Below, piece after piece: positions 16,695 to 26,093 of a stretch of 64,000 nt of DNA. Under the pieces are notes generated by a model. The model saw nothing but the letters and a program-made list of their open reading frames with translations. It was not told where the DNA came from and searched no databases. Source of the DNA: Arthrobacter sp. StoSoilB22 (GTDB taxonomy: Bacteria > Actinomycetota > Actinomycetes > Actinomycetales > Micrococcaceae). Within the stretch, counting starts at the first letter, position 1. Each line of letters starts with the position of its first letter. The stretch spans positions 2,418,001 to 2,482,000 of the forward strand of contig NZ_AP024652.1 in NCBI RefSeq assembly GCF_019977315.1. Reading direction: 5' to 3'. A program made the translations under genes and the position numbers.

Positions 16695-16796
16695 GGCCCC
16701 TCTTGGTCGTCAGAGTTCTTCGCGGACCCTAGAATCTAGGCAGCACGATCAAAACGCCACGGAAAACGCAGCGAATTGAGGGGAAGTGGGTGTTCA

Positions 16797-17780
16797 ATGC
16801 AGGATTACGACTTGGACAGCCGTGACCTGAGGCTTCTTCATGCCCTGCAGATTCGTCCGCGAGCACCTTGGGCCACACTCGCGCCCATCGTCGGGGCAGA
16901 CGCTGTTACCCTCGCCAGGCGCTGGAGCGCTCTTCAGGATCAGGGGCTGGCCTGGTTGGCAAGCTACCGGGGACCCGGAGCGAAATATGTGGGCGCAATC
17001 ATTGAGGTGGAATGCACACCTTCACGCATTGCCGAGGCAACAGAGGATCTCGCCCGCGACGACGAAGTACTTTCCATTGACCAAACCATCGGCGGCCGGG
17101 ATCTGGTGGTGACGTTACTGTGCCGGACTGACGCCGACTTGGCAGGGTTTGTGCTGGACCGGCTTACAAACGTGGCAGGCGTGATCGGCACCCGTACACA
17201 CCGTGGTATCAGGCTCCTCGCCGATGCGCAGCTCTGGCGGCTGCGCTCGCTCCAGGACCACGAGGCGCGCCAACTGGAATCGAGTATTCCACAGCCTGCA
17301 GCCGCCCCAAGAGGCATCTCCGCAGAGATCGAAGACCAACTTGCCGGCATTCTGCGTTCCAACGGCCGAGCCTCCGTGGCGGAGATTTCCGAAACGCTTG
17401 GGATCAGCACCACGCGGGCAAGAAACGCGCTGTCCACCATCCTTGCCGAGAAGCGCATGGTGTTGCGCTTGGAGGTTGCGCGACCCTACTCCCCCTGGCC
17501 AGTCGCCGTTTGGTACTTCCTGCGCGTTCCGGCCACGATGGTGGAATCCGTTGCAGAAAAGCTCGTCGGCCTGCACGAGGTCCGTCTGGTCGCCACCACC
17601 GGCGGGCTCTACTCAATCCTGATGCTGGTATGGCTTCGGCGGGTTGAAGACATGACACCCCTGGAGAGGCAGCTGGGCGAGAGGCTTCCGTTCGCAGAGA
17701 TCCTCGACAGATGCATAGTGCTGCGAACTCCCAAACACATGGGCAACAGGCTCACCTCTGACGGAAGGCGCATCACCTAG
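16797..17780 (+). CDS. Lrp/AsnC family regulator with two tandem domain pairs
   Basis: This 327-residue protein holds two Lrp-like units. HTH 1 is around residues 8-50 (DSRDLRLLHALQIRPRAPWA) with a first ligand-binding (RAM) region to about 145. HTH 2 is around 180-225 (ILRSNGRASVAEISETLGI) with a second RAM region to the end. Two-unit AsnC proteins are common in actinobacteria; their ligands are usually unknown. The ATG at 16797 has a good site (GAGGGGAAG). The frame is open from a TTG at 16776. It is divergent from the sigma-factor gene, and the target is unknown. Confidence 0.85.
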   Translation: MQDYDLDSRDLRLLHALQIRPRAPWATLAPIVGADAVTLARRWSALQDQGLAWLASYRGPGAKYVGAIIEVECTPSRIAEATEDLARDDEVLSIDQTIGGRDLVVTLLCRTDADLAGFVLDRLTNVAGVIGTRTHRGIRLLADAQLWRLRSLQDHEARQLESSIPQPAAAPRGISAEIEDQLAGILRSNGRASVAEISETLGISTTRARNALSTILAEKRMVLRLEVARPYSPWPVAVWYFLRVPATMVESVAEKLVGLHEVRLVATTGGLYSILMLVWLRRVEDMTPLERQLGERLPFAEILDRCIVLRTPKHMGNRLTSDGRRIT

Positions 17781-17801
17781 GGTGATCACAGCGCCCAGCT
17801 A

Positions 17802-18224
17802 CTACTCCTGGGCCCCTGCAATGTTGACCAACCAGCCGATCCCGAATCTGTCGACGCACATTCCAAAAGTGTCACCCCAAGGTGCCATCTCGAGGGGCAC
17901 GGTGACCGTACCGCCGTCGACGAGTTTGTCCCAGTAACCGCGGAGCTCGGCTTCATCCGACGACTCTCCACTCAAGGAAACGGAGATATTGTCGCCGGGG
18001 TTGTACTCCATGCCATTCGGGGTGTCGGCAGCCATCAACGTCAATCCGCCGGGAGTTTCCAACATGGCGTGCATGACTTTGCCGGCCTCTGCTGGATCGT
18101 CACTGGCTTGGTAGTCGCCGAAAGTGCTGATGTTCAGTTCACCGCCAAAGACGGACTCGTAAAACGTTATGGCGTCCCGAGCATTGTCCCGGAATGAAAT
18201 GTACGGATTGAGGCGGGTTGTCAT
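17802..18224 (-). CDS. VOC family protein, PhnB/3-demethylubiquinone methyltransferase-like
   Basis: This 140-residue protein is of the glyoxalase/VOC fold in its PhnB-like subclass: NPYISFRDNARDAITFY at the N-terminus and DRFGIGWLVN at the C-terminus, both typical. The start is the ATG at 18224, preceded by AAGGAG; the longer frame to 18323 has no support. The function of this subclass is generally unknown and no metal set can be confirmed. It converges with the AsnC gene with about 20 bases between them. Confidence 0.85.
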   Translation of the reverse strand: MTTRLNPYISFRDNARDAITFYESVFGGELNISTFGDYQASDDPAEAGKVMHAMLETPGGLTLMAADTPNGMEYNPGDNISVSLSGESSDEAELRGYWDKLVDGGTVTVPLEMAPWGDTFGMCVDRFGIGWLVNIAGAQE

Positions 18225-18383
18225 TGGTCGGCTCTCCTTCTTGTTGAGACTCCTTGGTCCCCCGTCAGAGGCTAATACCGTGACATCGCCCACACAACGG
18301 CCGACGCGAATTCCCCTGATCACCGCAGCAGCACCTGGAGGTAACTTTCGCGTGGGAGGGATGCCCCGGATAGTGTCGGGAGT

Positions 18384-18773
18384 ATGTCTTCACCCTCACG
18401 ACTGTGGATACCCGCAGCCCTTGCCGATCTTTTCTTGATTCTTGCCTTCGCCGCCGTTGGACGGGACGCGCACGCCCGCGGTGACATCATCTCGGGAGCT
18501 TTTGCCACAGCGTGGCCGTTCCTGGCCGGGGCAGCGATCGCCTGGGTGGTTGCACGTGCTTGGCGGGCGCCCATGGCTGCATGGCCGTCCGGAGTTTTCA
18601 TATGGCTCGGCGCAGTCGCTGTGGGAATGCTGCTGCGGGCTGTTACAAGCCAAACCGTCGTGCTGCCTTTTGTCCTGGTGGCTTTGGTCACCCTTGGCAT
18701 TTTCCTGCTCGGATACCGGCTTATCACTTCATCGCTCATGAGGGTATCGCGCCGACGGCAACGCCGGGTCTGA
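18384..18773 (+). CDS. DUF3054 family membrane protein
   Basis: This 129-residue integral membrane protein has four hydrophobic segments (about residues 8-25, 38-57, 65-84 and 92-112), an RD motif after the first segment (AVGRDAHARG) and a basic cytoplasmic tail (RVSRRRQRRV). It matches the actinobacterial family DUF3054, of unknown function. A TAGTGT -10-like box lies seven bases before the ATG, with a GGGAG in the same stretch. Confidence 0.8.
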   Translation: MSSPSRLWIPAALADLFLILAFAAVGRDAHARGDIISGAFATAWPFLAGAAIAWVVARAWRAPMAAWPSGVFIWLGAVAVGMLLRAVTSQTVVLPFVLVALVTLGIFLLGYRLITSSLMRVSRRRQRRV

Positions 18774-18845
18774 TCAACCCCCTGTACGGGGGAATGCACT
18801 AGGCTGGAAAACGTCCGCAACGATGCATTTTCGGAAAGGCCCCAC

Positions 18846-19124
18846 GTGATCACCGCTTTCGTCCTGATCAAAACCGATGCCTCACGCATACCGGAGACCG
18901 CCGAGCAGATTTCGGCCATTCAGGGCATCAGCGAGGTGTACTCCGTCACCGGAGAGTGGGACCTCATTGCGGTGGCCAGGGTGACTAAACACGACGAGCT
19001 TGCCGATGTGATCGCGGACCGCCTGTCAAAGGTTGCCTCGGTGGTCCACACCACCACACACATTGCCTTCCGCGCCTATTCCCAGCACGACCTCGACGCA
19101 GCCTTCGCACTCGGCTTCGAGTAG
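18846..19124 (+). CDS. Stand-alone Lrp/AsnC ligand-binding (RAM) domain protein
   Basis: This 92-residue protein consists only of the RAM/ACT-like domain of Lrp regulators (ITAFVLIKTDASRIPETAEQ through VVHTTTHIAFRAYSQHD), with no helix-turn-helix. It starts with GTG at 18846 after GGAAAGG. Such proteins may bind amino acids and form mixed oligomers with full-length Lrp proteins; one such gene lies 1 kb upstream. It converges with trpD. Confidence 0.88.
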   Translation: MITAFVLIKTDASRIPETAEQISAIQGISEVYSVTGEWDLIAVARVTKHDELADVIADRLSKVASVVHTTTHIAFRAYSQHDLDAAFALGFE

Positions 19125-19142
19125 CAGCGGGACGGCTGGTCT

Positions 19143-20201
19143 TCAGCTTTGGCTAAGAGCAGTCCACTTGGCGAGCACTCCGGCAGCCTTGCCTGAATCC
19201 ACGGATTTCGCCGCCCGGGCAAAAGCGGTCCGCATCCGGTCCTCAAGGCTCCCTTCGGCGTCCAGATCGATTGACACCAATCCAGCAGCCGCATTCAGTA
19301 GTACGGCGTCGCGTACAGGCCCCTGTTTGCCGTCGAGGATATCGCGCACTACGGCCGCATTGGCAGCGGCGTCCCCTCCGCGAAGGTCAGCAACCGTCGA
19401 AGGACGAATACCGAGGACCTGAGGCGAGAAGATTTGCTCCCTGACGGTTCCGTTCCTGATTTCCCAGACCGTCGATGACCCTGTGGGGGTCAACTCATCG
19501 AGGCCGTCGTCTCCTCGGAATACCAGCCCCCGGCTGCCGCGGCGGGCCAGGACTCCTGCCACCAACGGCGCCATGCGGGCGTTGGCAACACCCACAGCCG
19601 AAGCTTGAACGTGCGCGGGATTGGTCATCGGCCCAAGGAAATTGAAAGCCGTGGGAACAGCCAGTTCACGGCGCGGAACAGCGGTATGCCGGAATGAGGG
19701 GTGGAAGACCTGCGCGAAGCAGAAAGTGATTCCCGCCTCCTCTGCGTTCCGGGCCACCTGCTCGATTGACAGATCCAAACGAACGCCCAGCGCCTCTAGA
19801 ACGTCGGCCGACCCGGAAGTGGAAGATGCAGCTCGGTTGCCGTGCTTTACCACTTTGGCCCCCGCGCCGGCAGCAACAAGGGCAGCCATGGTGGAGATAT
19901 TTACCGTGTTCAGGCGGTCTCCACCGGTTCCGACAATGTCCAGCTTCTCACCGGAAATATTGATGGGGTTGGCATGCTGGACCATGGCCTCAACAAGACC
20001 GGCCAGCTCTTCGACCGTCTCGCCCTTGGCACGGAGCGCAACAAGGAACCCCGCAATCTGAGCCGGCGTCGCCTCTCCGGACATGATGGTGTTCATGGCC
20101 CACTCTGTGTTGCCCACTGCAAGGTTGTCGCCGTTGATCAGTGCTGAGATGAGCCCTGGCCAGGTATTGCTGGCTGCAGGTGCCGTTGCCGGAGAAGTCA
20201 C
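19143..20201 (-). CDS. trpD: Anthranilate phosphoribosyltransferase
   Basis: This 352-residue enzyme transfers the phosphoribosyl group of PRPP to anthranilate, the second committed step of tryptophan synthesis. Motifs are [17 protein letters not shown] (PRPP/metal site), [18 protein letters not shown] and the C-terminal DELTPTGSS. The start is a GTG six bases after TAGCAT (20208-20213), so probably leaderless. trpD next to ctaE-qcrCAB, divergent, is the same arrangement as in Mycobacterium tuberculosis. It stands apart from other trp genes. Confidence 0.95.
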   Translation of the reverse strand: MTSPATAPAASNTWPGLISALINGDNLAVGNTEWAMNTIMSGEATPAQIAGFLVALRAKGETVEELAGLVEAMVQHANPINISGEKLDIVGTGGDRLNTVNISTMAALVAAGAGAKVVKHGNRAASSTSGSADVLEALGVRLDLSIEQVARNAEEAGITFCFAQVFHPSFRHTAVPRRELAVPTAFNFLGPMTNPAHVQASAVGVANARMAPLVAGVLARRGSRGLVFRGDDGLDELTPTGSSTVWEIRNGTVREQIFSPQVLGIRPSTVADLRGGDAAANAAVVRDILDGKQGPVRDAVLLNAAAGLVSIDLDAEGSLEDRMRTAFARAAKSVDSGKAAGVLAKWTALSQS

Positions 20202-20313
20202 TCCCTGATGCTATCGACCCAGCCACGCCGATGACCAATGTGAACGCGACCGGGAACTTTTCCGCGCGAATTCGCGTCTTTGTAGAAAAAGTCTCCTGAA
20301 TCGGTGGTTTGCA

Positions 20314-20343
20314 TTGGGAAGTCTGGACTTTTACAGACATAAT
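20314..20343 (+). promoter_or_regulatory. Promoter of ctaE-qcrCAB
   Basis: TTGGGA (20314-20319), an 18-base spacer and CATAAT (20338-20343) lie six bases before the GTG at 20350. This would place the first transcribed base at or next to the start codon. Confidence 0.5.
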
Positions 20344-20349
20344 GTCCTT

Positions 20350-20988
20350 GTGACATCTGCGACCCATGCCCCCAGTACCCCGGCGCACCCGACGCTGAAC
20401 CGCCCCAACTTGGTTTCTGTTGGAACCGTTGTTTGGCTGTCCAGTGAGTTGATGTTCTTCGCCGGCCTCTTTGCCATGTACTTCACCCTGCGCTCCACAT
20501 CCGGATTGATGTGGGCCGAGGAGACGGCCAAGCTCAACTTCCCGTTTGCGCTCGTCAACACCATCGTCCTTGTGGCAAGTTCCTTTACTTGCCAGATGGG
20601 CGTCTTTGCCGCCGAGCGACTCGAGCCGCGCCGTACCGGTGGGCTCCTGCAGTTCACACGGTGGGGCATGACCGAATGGTTTGCCCTGACGTTCATCATG
20701 GGAGCTTTCTTCGTGGCCGGCCAGACCACGGAATACGCCATGCTCGTCTCAGAGCACGTGTCCCTGTCGTCCAACGCCTATGGCTCTGCCTTCTACATGA
20801 CTACCGGCTTCCACGGCCTGCACGTCATTGGCGGCCTGATCGCGTTCCTGTTCATCATGGGTCGAGCCTTTGCAGCCAAGAAGTTCGGCCACTTTGAAGC
20901 AACATCGGCGATCGTCACCTCGTACTACTGGCACTTCGTCGACGTTGTGTGGATCGGCCTCTTCCTGGTCATCTACGTACTCAAGTAA
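20350..20988 (+). CDS. ctaE: Cytochrome c oxidase subunit III
   Basis: This 212-residue protein has five membrane segments and is the third core subunit of the aa3 oxidase. Typical stretches are [33 protein letters not shown] and the C-terminal [14 protein letters not shown]. It starts at GTG ([11 protein letters not shown]) at 20350 rather than the open frame from 20314, judged by homology and the promoter six bases upstream. It leads the operon ctaE-qcrC-qcrA-qcrB, which encodes most of the bcc-aa3 supercomplex. Confidence 0.95.
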   Translation: MTSATHAPSTPAHPTLNRPNLVSVGTVVWLSSELMFFAGLFAMYFTLRSTSGLMWAEETAKLNFPFALVNTIVLVASSFTCQMGVFAAERLEPRRTGGLLQFTRWGMTEWFALTFIMGAFFVAGQTTEYAMLVSEHVSLSSNAYGSAFYMTTGFHGLHVIGGLIAFLFIMGRAFAAKKFGHFEATSAIVTSYYWHFVDVVWIGLFLVIYVLK

Positions 20989-21076
20989 GCCCGGCCTTGA
21001 CTCTTTTTCTACAAGAGGCAGAATTTCAAGAAGCGGCTCGCGGAGCCGACGCAGGATCGAAAAAAGGAACCACCAC

Positions 21077-21865
21077 GTGAAGGCACTATCGCAGAAGCGA
21101 CGTCACCCACTGGCAGCCATTGCGCTGTTGCTGATGGGCCTCCTCCTCACTGGTGGGCTGTACGCCGTTGCCACAACTGTCAACCAGGCCAAGGCCGACA
21201 CCACAAGCTTCAGCGCGAGTGACGTAGAAGAAGGCGGCAAGCTTTTTGCCGCCAACTGCGCCACCTGCCACGGCATGGGTGCCAGCGGAACCCAGGACGG
21301 CCCCTCGCTGGTCGGCGTGGGTGCTGCTGCAGTTGACTTCCAGGTTGGCACCGGCCGTATGCCCATGCAGATGAGTGGCCCGCAGGCCCAGAAGAAGCCC
21401 GCGCAGTTCAACGCGGAGCAGACCAAGCAACTTGCTGCTTATGTTGCATCCCTCGGCGCAGGTCCGGCCATTCCCGAGGCAAACCTCCTCGACGGAAAGG
21501 GAGACGCAGCCAACGGTGGCGAACTCTTCCGCGTCAACTGCGCCATGTGCCACAATGCCGCAGCTGCCGGTGGTGCCCTGACCCGGGGCAAGTTTGCCCC
21601 CGCGTTGGCAGGCGTGAGTGCTGAACACATTTATGAGGCCATGGTTACCGGTCCGCAGAACATGCCCGTCTTCAGCGACTCCAACGTCACGCCTGAAGAC
21701 AAGCGCGACATCATCACCTTCCTGAAGACCATTGAATCCAACGGTTCTCCCGGCGGCGCTGATCTTGGCGCACTCGGTCCGGTATCCGAAGGTCTGTTTG
21801 TCTGGGTCGCCGGGTTGGGCGTCATCATCGCATTCACCATCTGGTTGACGTCCCGCACGTCCTAA
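21077..21865 (+). CDS. qcrC: Cytochrome bc1 complex diheme cytochrome c subunit
   Basis: This 262-residue membrane cytochrome cc has an N-terminal signal-anchor (about residues 10-35), two c-type heme sites (CATCHGMG and CAMCHNAA, each CxxCH) in two cytochrome c domains, and a C-terminal membrane anchor (FVWVAGLGVIIAFTIWL). The second heme replaces soluble cytochrome c and passes electrons directly to the oxidase. The start is GTG at 21077 after AAAAAGGAACC. The open frame extends well upstream but that part is not coding. Confidence 0.96.
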   Translation: MKALSQKRRHPLAAIALLLMGLLLTGGLYAVATTVNQAKADTTSFSASDVEEGGKLFAANCATCHGMGASGTQDGPSLVGVGAAAVDFQVGTGRMPMQMSGPQAQKKPAQFNAEQTKQLAAYVASLGAGPAIPEANLLDGKGDAANGGELFRVNCAMCHNAAAAGGALTRGKFAPALAGVSAEHIYEAMVTGPQNMPVFSDSNVTPEDKRDIITFLKTIESNGSPGGADLGALGPVSEGLFVWVAGLGVIIAFTIWLTSRTS

Positions 21866-21958
21866 TCCGGACACGAAACTTCTGCTGCACGGTCAGCAGT
21901 TTGAAACTGAAAATAACTCGGCCCCGGCCGAGACAACGAGAGAAGGATGAGGCGAATT

Positions 21959-23029
21959 ATGGGCAACCATAGTGACGGCAGTCCGAACCACTCGGGCACC
22001 GTAGCTACGGCTGGTCAGAATGAGGTGGAGAAGTTCCAGGATCCTGGACTTCCTCCGCATCGTTTGCGCCTGGCTGACACGGACCCGGTAGCCGCAAAGC
22101 GCGCCGAGCGTCAGGTAGCCATTCTGTTTGGCACCTCCGTCATCGGTACGCTGGTGTTCCTGGTGGCATACTTTGCCATCGATTTGGGCGACGATACCTC
22201 GATTGCGACCATCCGCACCCAGAACCTCCTTCTGGGTCTGGGCACTGCGTTCGCAATGCTGGGTATTGGCACTGGAATCGTGCACTGGGCCAAGGCCCTG
22301 ATGCCCGATCACGAAGTGTCGGAAGAGCGCCACGCTATCCGTACTGAAGAAGATCGCCAGGCTGCTGTGCGAATCGTTGACGACATCGTGGACGAGACCG
22401 GCATTAAGCGTCGCCCGCTGATCCGCAATACCCTTCTTGGTGCCGTTGCCCTCGCTCCCCTGCCTGCCCTCGCTATCTTCGGCGATCTGGGTCCGCGGCC
22501 GGACGACGCTTTGGCACACACAATGTGGGCGCCTGAGGGCGACAAACTCAAGCGCCTGACCCGTGATCCTGATGGCACCCCCATCAAGGCCTCGGACGTC
22601 ACCATTGGTTCTGCGTTCCACGTGATCCCCGAAGGTCTCAATGAACTCCACGAAGGCAAACTGAACGAGAAGGCTAAAGCTGTCGTTCTGTTGATGCGCC
22701 TGGACCCGGACTCCTTGAACCCCTCAGAGGGTCGTGAAAACTGGAGCTACAACGGCATCGTTGCTTACTCCAAGATCTGCACGCACGTCGGTTGCCCGGT
22801 TGCTCTTTACGAGCAGCAGACGCACCACCTTCTGTGCCCCTGCCACCAGTCCACATTCGACCTGACGCAAGAATGCAAGGTCATCTTTGGACCGGCAAGC
22901 CGTCCGCTCCCGCAGCTGCCCATCGCAGTTGACGCAGAGGGCTACCTCGTCGCTACCAGCGACTTCAGAGAACCTGTAGGACCGAGTTACTGGGAGCGTG
23001 ACGAGCATGAGCGCCTCATCAACAGCTGA
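21959..23029 (+). CDS. qcrA: Cytochrome bc1 complex Rieske iron-sulfur subunit
   Basis: This 356-residue actinobacterial Rieske subunit has three N-terminal membrane segments (about residues 60-80, 95-115 and 160-180) instead of one. The 2Fe-2S site is CTHVGCPVALYE plus CPCHQSTFD (C-x-H and C-x2-H). The ATG at 21959 is placed correctly from GAAGGATGAG; the ATG at 21947 is too close to it. The end overlaps qcrB by about 23 bases. Confidence 0.96.
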   Translation: MGNHSDGSPNHSGTVATAGQNEVEKFQDPGLPPHRLRLADTDPVAAKRAERQVAILFGTSVIGTLVFLVAYFAIDLGDDTSIATIRTQNLLLGLGTAFAMLGIGTGIVHWAKALMPDHEVSEERHAIRTEEDRQAAVRIVDDIVDETGIKRRPLIRNTLLGAVALAPLPALAIFGDLGPRPDDALAHTMWAPEGDKLKRLTRDPDGTPIKASDVTIGSAFHVIPEGLNELHEGKLNEKAKAVVLLMRLDPDSLNPSEGRENWSYNGIVAYSKICTHVGCPVALYEQQTHHLLCPCHQSTFDLTQECKVIFGPASRPLPQLPIAVDAEGYLVATSDFREPVGPSYWERDEHERLINS

Positions 23030-24680
23030 AGCCCCCTTCGTTCCGAAGACCAAAGTTGGTAGTTTCACCAACTTCGTGGACGAGCGTGTTGGCGGTTCCG
23101 GCATCCTGCGCGAGTTCGGCCGGAAGGTCTTCCCTGACCACTGGTCGTTCATGTTCGGTGAGGTGGCGCTGTACTCCTTCGTCATCTTGCTGATGTCAGG
23201 TACCTTCCTGACCTTTTTCTTCGACCCGTCCATGGCGGAAACCCACTACCAGGGTTCGTACACGCCGCTGTACAACGTCGAAATGTCCGTTGCTTACAGC
23301 TCGTCGCTGAACATCTCGTTCGACGTTCGCGGCGGCCTGTTCATGCGCCAGGTTCACCACTGGGCAGCACTGTTGTTCGTGGCCTCCCTCGGTGTTCACA
23401 TGCTGCGTGTCTTCTTCACCGGCGCGTTCCGTAAGCCCCGTGAAATGAACTGGGTTGTGGGCGGCGTGCTGCTCATCCTCGCAATGGCTGCCGGCTTCAC
23501 CGGCTACTCCCTCCCCGATGACCTTCTGTCCGGCAACGGCCTGCGCATCATTGATGGTGTTATCAAGTCCATCCCGGTCATCGGAACGTACACGTCCTTC
23601 TTCCTCTTCGGTGGAGAGTTCCCGGGCACGGCCATCATCGGCCGTCTTTACGTTCTGCACATCCTGTTGGTACCGGCCCTCATCCTCCTGATGATTGTCA
23701 TCCACCTATTCATGGTGGTTGTTCACAAGCACACCCAGTACCCCGGCCCAGGACGCAATGACGGAAACGTCGTCGGCTACCCCCTCGGACCGGTGTACGC
23801 TGCCAAGGCCGGCGGATTCTTCTTCATCGTCTTCGGTGTCCTGGCACTCATGGCTGCTGCATTCACGATCAACCCGATCTGGAACTACGGCCCGTACGAT
23901 CCCTCCCCGGTTTCGGCCGGTACCCAGCCTGACTGGTACATCGGGTTCGTTGATGGTGCCCTGCGCCTCATGCCCGGTGTCATCAATGACTTCCACTTCG
24001 AATGGGTCATCTTCGGTCGCACCCTCACATTGAACGTCCTGCTTCCCGCTCTTGTACCGGCCGGAATCATCTTCACTGTGCTGTTCATGTACCCGTGGAT
24101 CGAGCGCTGGGTTACCAAGGACAACCGCGAGCACCACGTCCTGGACCGTCCGCGCAACGCCCCTACCCGCACTGCTATCGGTGTTGCCGGATTCACCTGG
24201 TACTGCGTGATGTGGGCAGCTGCCGGTTCGGACCTCATTGCCACGCACTTCCACGTGTCGTTGAATGATGTGACGTACTGGCTTCGGACCCTGTTCTTTA
24301 TTGGCCCCATCATCGCCTTCATCGTGACCAAGCGAATCGCACTTGCCCTTCAGCGCAAGGACCGCGAAATCGCACTTCATGGCCGCGAAACAGGCCGTAT
24401 CGTGCGGCTCCCCCACGGTGAGTTCATCGAGGTCCACGCCCCGCTGGATGAATACAAGCGCTACAAGCTTGTCGGGTTCGAGTCACCGGCTCCCATCCCG
24501 GCCCAGCCGAACGAGCATGGCGTTGTTACCCGTAAGGAGAAGCGCCGTGCGGCACTCTCCCGCTGGTTCTTCGAAGACCGTGTTGCCCCTGCAACGCCTG
24601 CGGAACTCGAAGCAGCCCACGCTCATGGCCACCACGAGGCCATAGCAGCTGGAGAAGAGCAGAAGAGTCTGAGCCACTAG
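23007..24680 (+). CDS. qcrB: Cytochrome bc1 complex cytochrome b subunit
   Basis: This protein of about 557 residues is the quinol-oxidising cytochrome b with about eight to nine membrane helices. Heme-ligand histidines are in VHHWAALLFVASLGVHMLRVFF and in the later helix VIHLFMVVVH. The PEWY-type quinol loop is replaced by the actinobacterial variant around DWYIGFVDGALR. A soluble C-terminal extension of about 120 residues is typical of the group. The GTG at 22998 is an alternative start. A strong terminator follows 20 bases downstream. Confidence 0.95.
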   Translation: MSASSTAEAPFVPKTKVGSFTNFVDERVGGSGILREFGRKVFPDHWSFMFGEVALYSFVILLMSGTFLTFFFDPSMAETHYQGSYTPLYNVEMSVAYSSSLNISFDVRGGLFMRQVHHWAALLFVASLGVHMLRVFFTGAFRKPREMNWVVGGVLLILAMAAGFTGYSLPDDLLSGNGLRIIDGVIKSIPVIGTYTSFFLFGGEFPGTAIIGRLYVLHILLVPALILLMIVIHLFMVVVHKHTQYPGPGRNDGNVVGYPLGPVYAAKAGGFFFIVFGVLALMAAAFTINPIWNYGPYDPSPVSAGTQPDWYIGFVDGALRLMPGVINDFHFEWVIFGRTLTLNVLLPALVPAGIIFTVLFMYPWIERWVTKDNREHHVLDRPRNAPTRTAIGVAGFTWYCVMWAAAGSDLIATHFHVSLNDVTYWLRTLFFIGPIIAFIVTKRIALALQRKDREIALHGRETGRIVRLPHGEFIEVHAPLDEYKRYKLVGFESPAPIPAQPNEHGVVTRKEKRRAALSRWFFEDRVAPATPAELEAAHAHGHHEAIAAGEEQKSLSH

Positions 24681-24701
24681 CGGTTCATTACTCAAACCAC
24701 A

Positions 24702-24740
24702 CGAAGGGCCCGGTCCACATGGACCGGGCCCTTCGTTTGT
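24702..24740 (+). terminator. Strong terminator after qcrB
   Basis: Fifteen perfectly paired bases (CGAAGGGCCCGGTCC at 24702-24716 with 24721-24735) surround an ACAT loop, followed by TTTGT. It ends ctaE-qcrCAB and can also serve the converging GntR gene. Confidence 0.9.
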
Positions 24741-24762
24741 GCCGCTACAGGTACTGCCGGGG

Positions 24763-25551
24763 TTATTGAGTGCGGTACCCCGAGGAATAGTTCCGTGTGG
24801 GACGGATGCCAGGCCGCTGCAAGGGCACCCAGAGCTTGTATCGGTCAGCCCGGTAGTAGGAAACCGAATAATCAACCATCGCACGGGCTACAAACGCGTG
24901 ACGTTGTATTTTGAGCAGCGGTGCTCCGACGTCAACATTCAGAAGCCTGGCAGTGGACGGAGAAGCCGCAGTGGCCTCAATCATGTCTTCGCCCCACTCC
25001 ATAACCAAGCCGAATCGTTCGCTCAGAACGTTATATAGCGAGGTTGGAGGTGCCTCGTCGAGCAAGCCAGGCACTCGATGGGCAGGTATGAAGTTCTCGT
25101 CTACGCTCATAGGCTCGTTATCGGCAAGCAGTAAACGCCTGAACCGCACCAGTGGAGTGCCCTCGTCCAGTTGAAGTTCCCTGGCCAGGAAAGCGCTGGC
25201 AGCAATCTGTTCGAAGCTCAGGACCTTGGCGGCGGGCACCATCCCGCGACGCTGCATCTCCTCGCTGTAGGAGGTCAACTTCACCTGCAGATCCAGCTTT
25301 GGCTTCCTGACAAACGTTCCGAGGCCGACCACCCGCTCAATGACCTCTTCGCCTACGAGGGCGTCAATAGCCTGCCGGACAGTCATTCGCGCCAACCCGA
25401 ACCGTTCTGACAGGTCCCGCTCGGATGGAAGCGCGGACCCGGGCGGGCAGGACTGGACAATGAACGTCCTGAGGATCTCGCGGAGCTGAACATAGATGGG
25501 GGTGCCGCTGGAGCGGTCGATCTCACCGGCTATGCTTGCTGCCTCAGCCAC
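24763..25551 (-). CDS. GntR/HutC family regulator, DasR-like
   Basis: This 262-residue regulator has an N-terminal winged HTH (about residues 15-80: GSALPSERDLSERFGLARMTV, then VGLGTFV) and a C-terminal UTRA effector domain (about 95-245). HutC-type members such as DasR/NagR sense glucosamine-6-phosphate and control N-acetylglucosamine uptake and the phosphotransferase system. The assignment rests on a dre-like operator in the 156-base divergent region shared with an HPr gene. Direct proof of ligand or regulon is not in the sequence. Confidence 0.82.
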   Translation of the reverse strand: MAEAASIAGEIDRSSGTPIYVQLREILRTFIVQSCPPGSALPSERDLSERFGLARMTVRQAIDALVGEEVIERVVGLGTFVRKPKLDLQVKLTSYSEEMQRRGMVPAAKVLSFEQIAASAFLARELQLDEGTPLVRFRRLLLADNEPMSVDENFIPAHRVPGLLDEAPPTSLYNVLSERFGLVMEWGEDMIEATAASPSTARLLNVDVGAPLLKIQRHAFVARAMVDYSVSYYRADRYKLWVPLQRPGIRPTRNYSSGYRTQ

Positions 25552-25603
25552 GGCAGATGTCCAGCAATTGAGTCATGTTCCAAGGATAATTCAGCAGGAC
25601 CGC

Positions 25604-25615
25604 AGGTCTAGACCA
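25604..25615. promoter_or_regulatory. dre-like operator between dasR-like gene and ptsH
   Basis: AGGTCTAGACCA contains a perfect 10-bp palindrome (GGTCTAGACC, 25605-25614) and matches the core of the DasR-responsive element consensus TGGTCTAGACCA at 11 of 12 positions. It lies 52 bases upstream of the gntR start and about 36 bases upstream of a TAGGCT -10 box (25652-25657) for ptsH. An AGACCAC half-site follows at about 25633. Confidence 0.65.
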
Positions 25616-25707
25616 CCGAAGTCCGCGGTGGAAGACCACCACCCCGGCGGCTAGGCTTGTGTGGAACATTTTTCAGACGGAGTCCGTCGCGTATCAAAGG
25701 AGCCGGG

Positions 25708-26001
25708 TTGCCGGAGCAGAAAACCTTCGTGGCCGCCGAGATTGGCTTGCATGCACGGGCGGCCGCGGTATTTGTTCGTGCTGTGACGGAAACCGGGCTG
25801 CCGGTGACCATCCGCAAGCACAACGGAGCACCCGTTGATGCCCGTTCTCTTCTTGAAGTAATGACCGAGGACTTCGACCAAGGTTGCGAAGTCTACCTAA
25901 ACATCGCTCCTGAGGATCTCAGCGGCGATCAGACTATCCCGATGGCGGAGAGAGCGCTCCTCGCTCTTTCAGCCGTCCTGGAGGGCACACAGGCCCGCTA
26001 A
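25708..26001 (+). CDS. ptsH: HPr family phosphocarrier protein
   Basis: This 97-residue HPr-like protein carries the active-site histidine in EIGLHARAAAVF and a second conserved patch DARSLLEVM. HPr relays phosphate from enzyme I to the sugar-specific PTS components. The start is TTG at 25708, five bases after AAAGGAGCC; no ATG or GTG fits better. The regulatory serine region differs from classical HPr (DARSLLEVMTEDFDQG), so HprK-type control is not assured. It is divergent from the DasR-like regulator. Confidence 0.88.
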   Translation: MPEQKTFVAAEIGLHARAAAVFVRAVTETGLPVTIRKHNGAPVDARSLLEVMTEDFDQGCEVYLNIAPEDLSGDQTIPMAERALLALSAVLEGTQAR

Positions 26002-26093
26002 GAGCCATCTCGGCGCACTCGCGAGACGCCTCTGGCCCCTTGGGCGGACGCGCTCGGCCCTGTGGGCAACTGACCTACGGGATGAAGTTAAAG

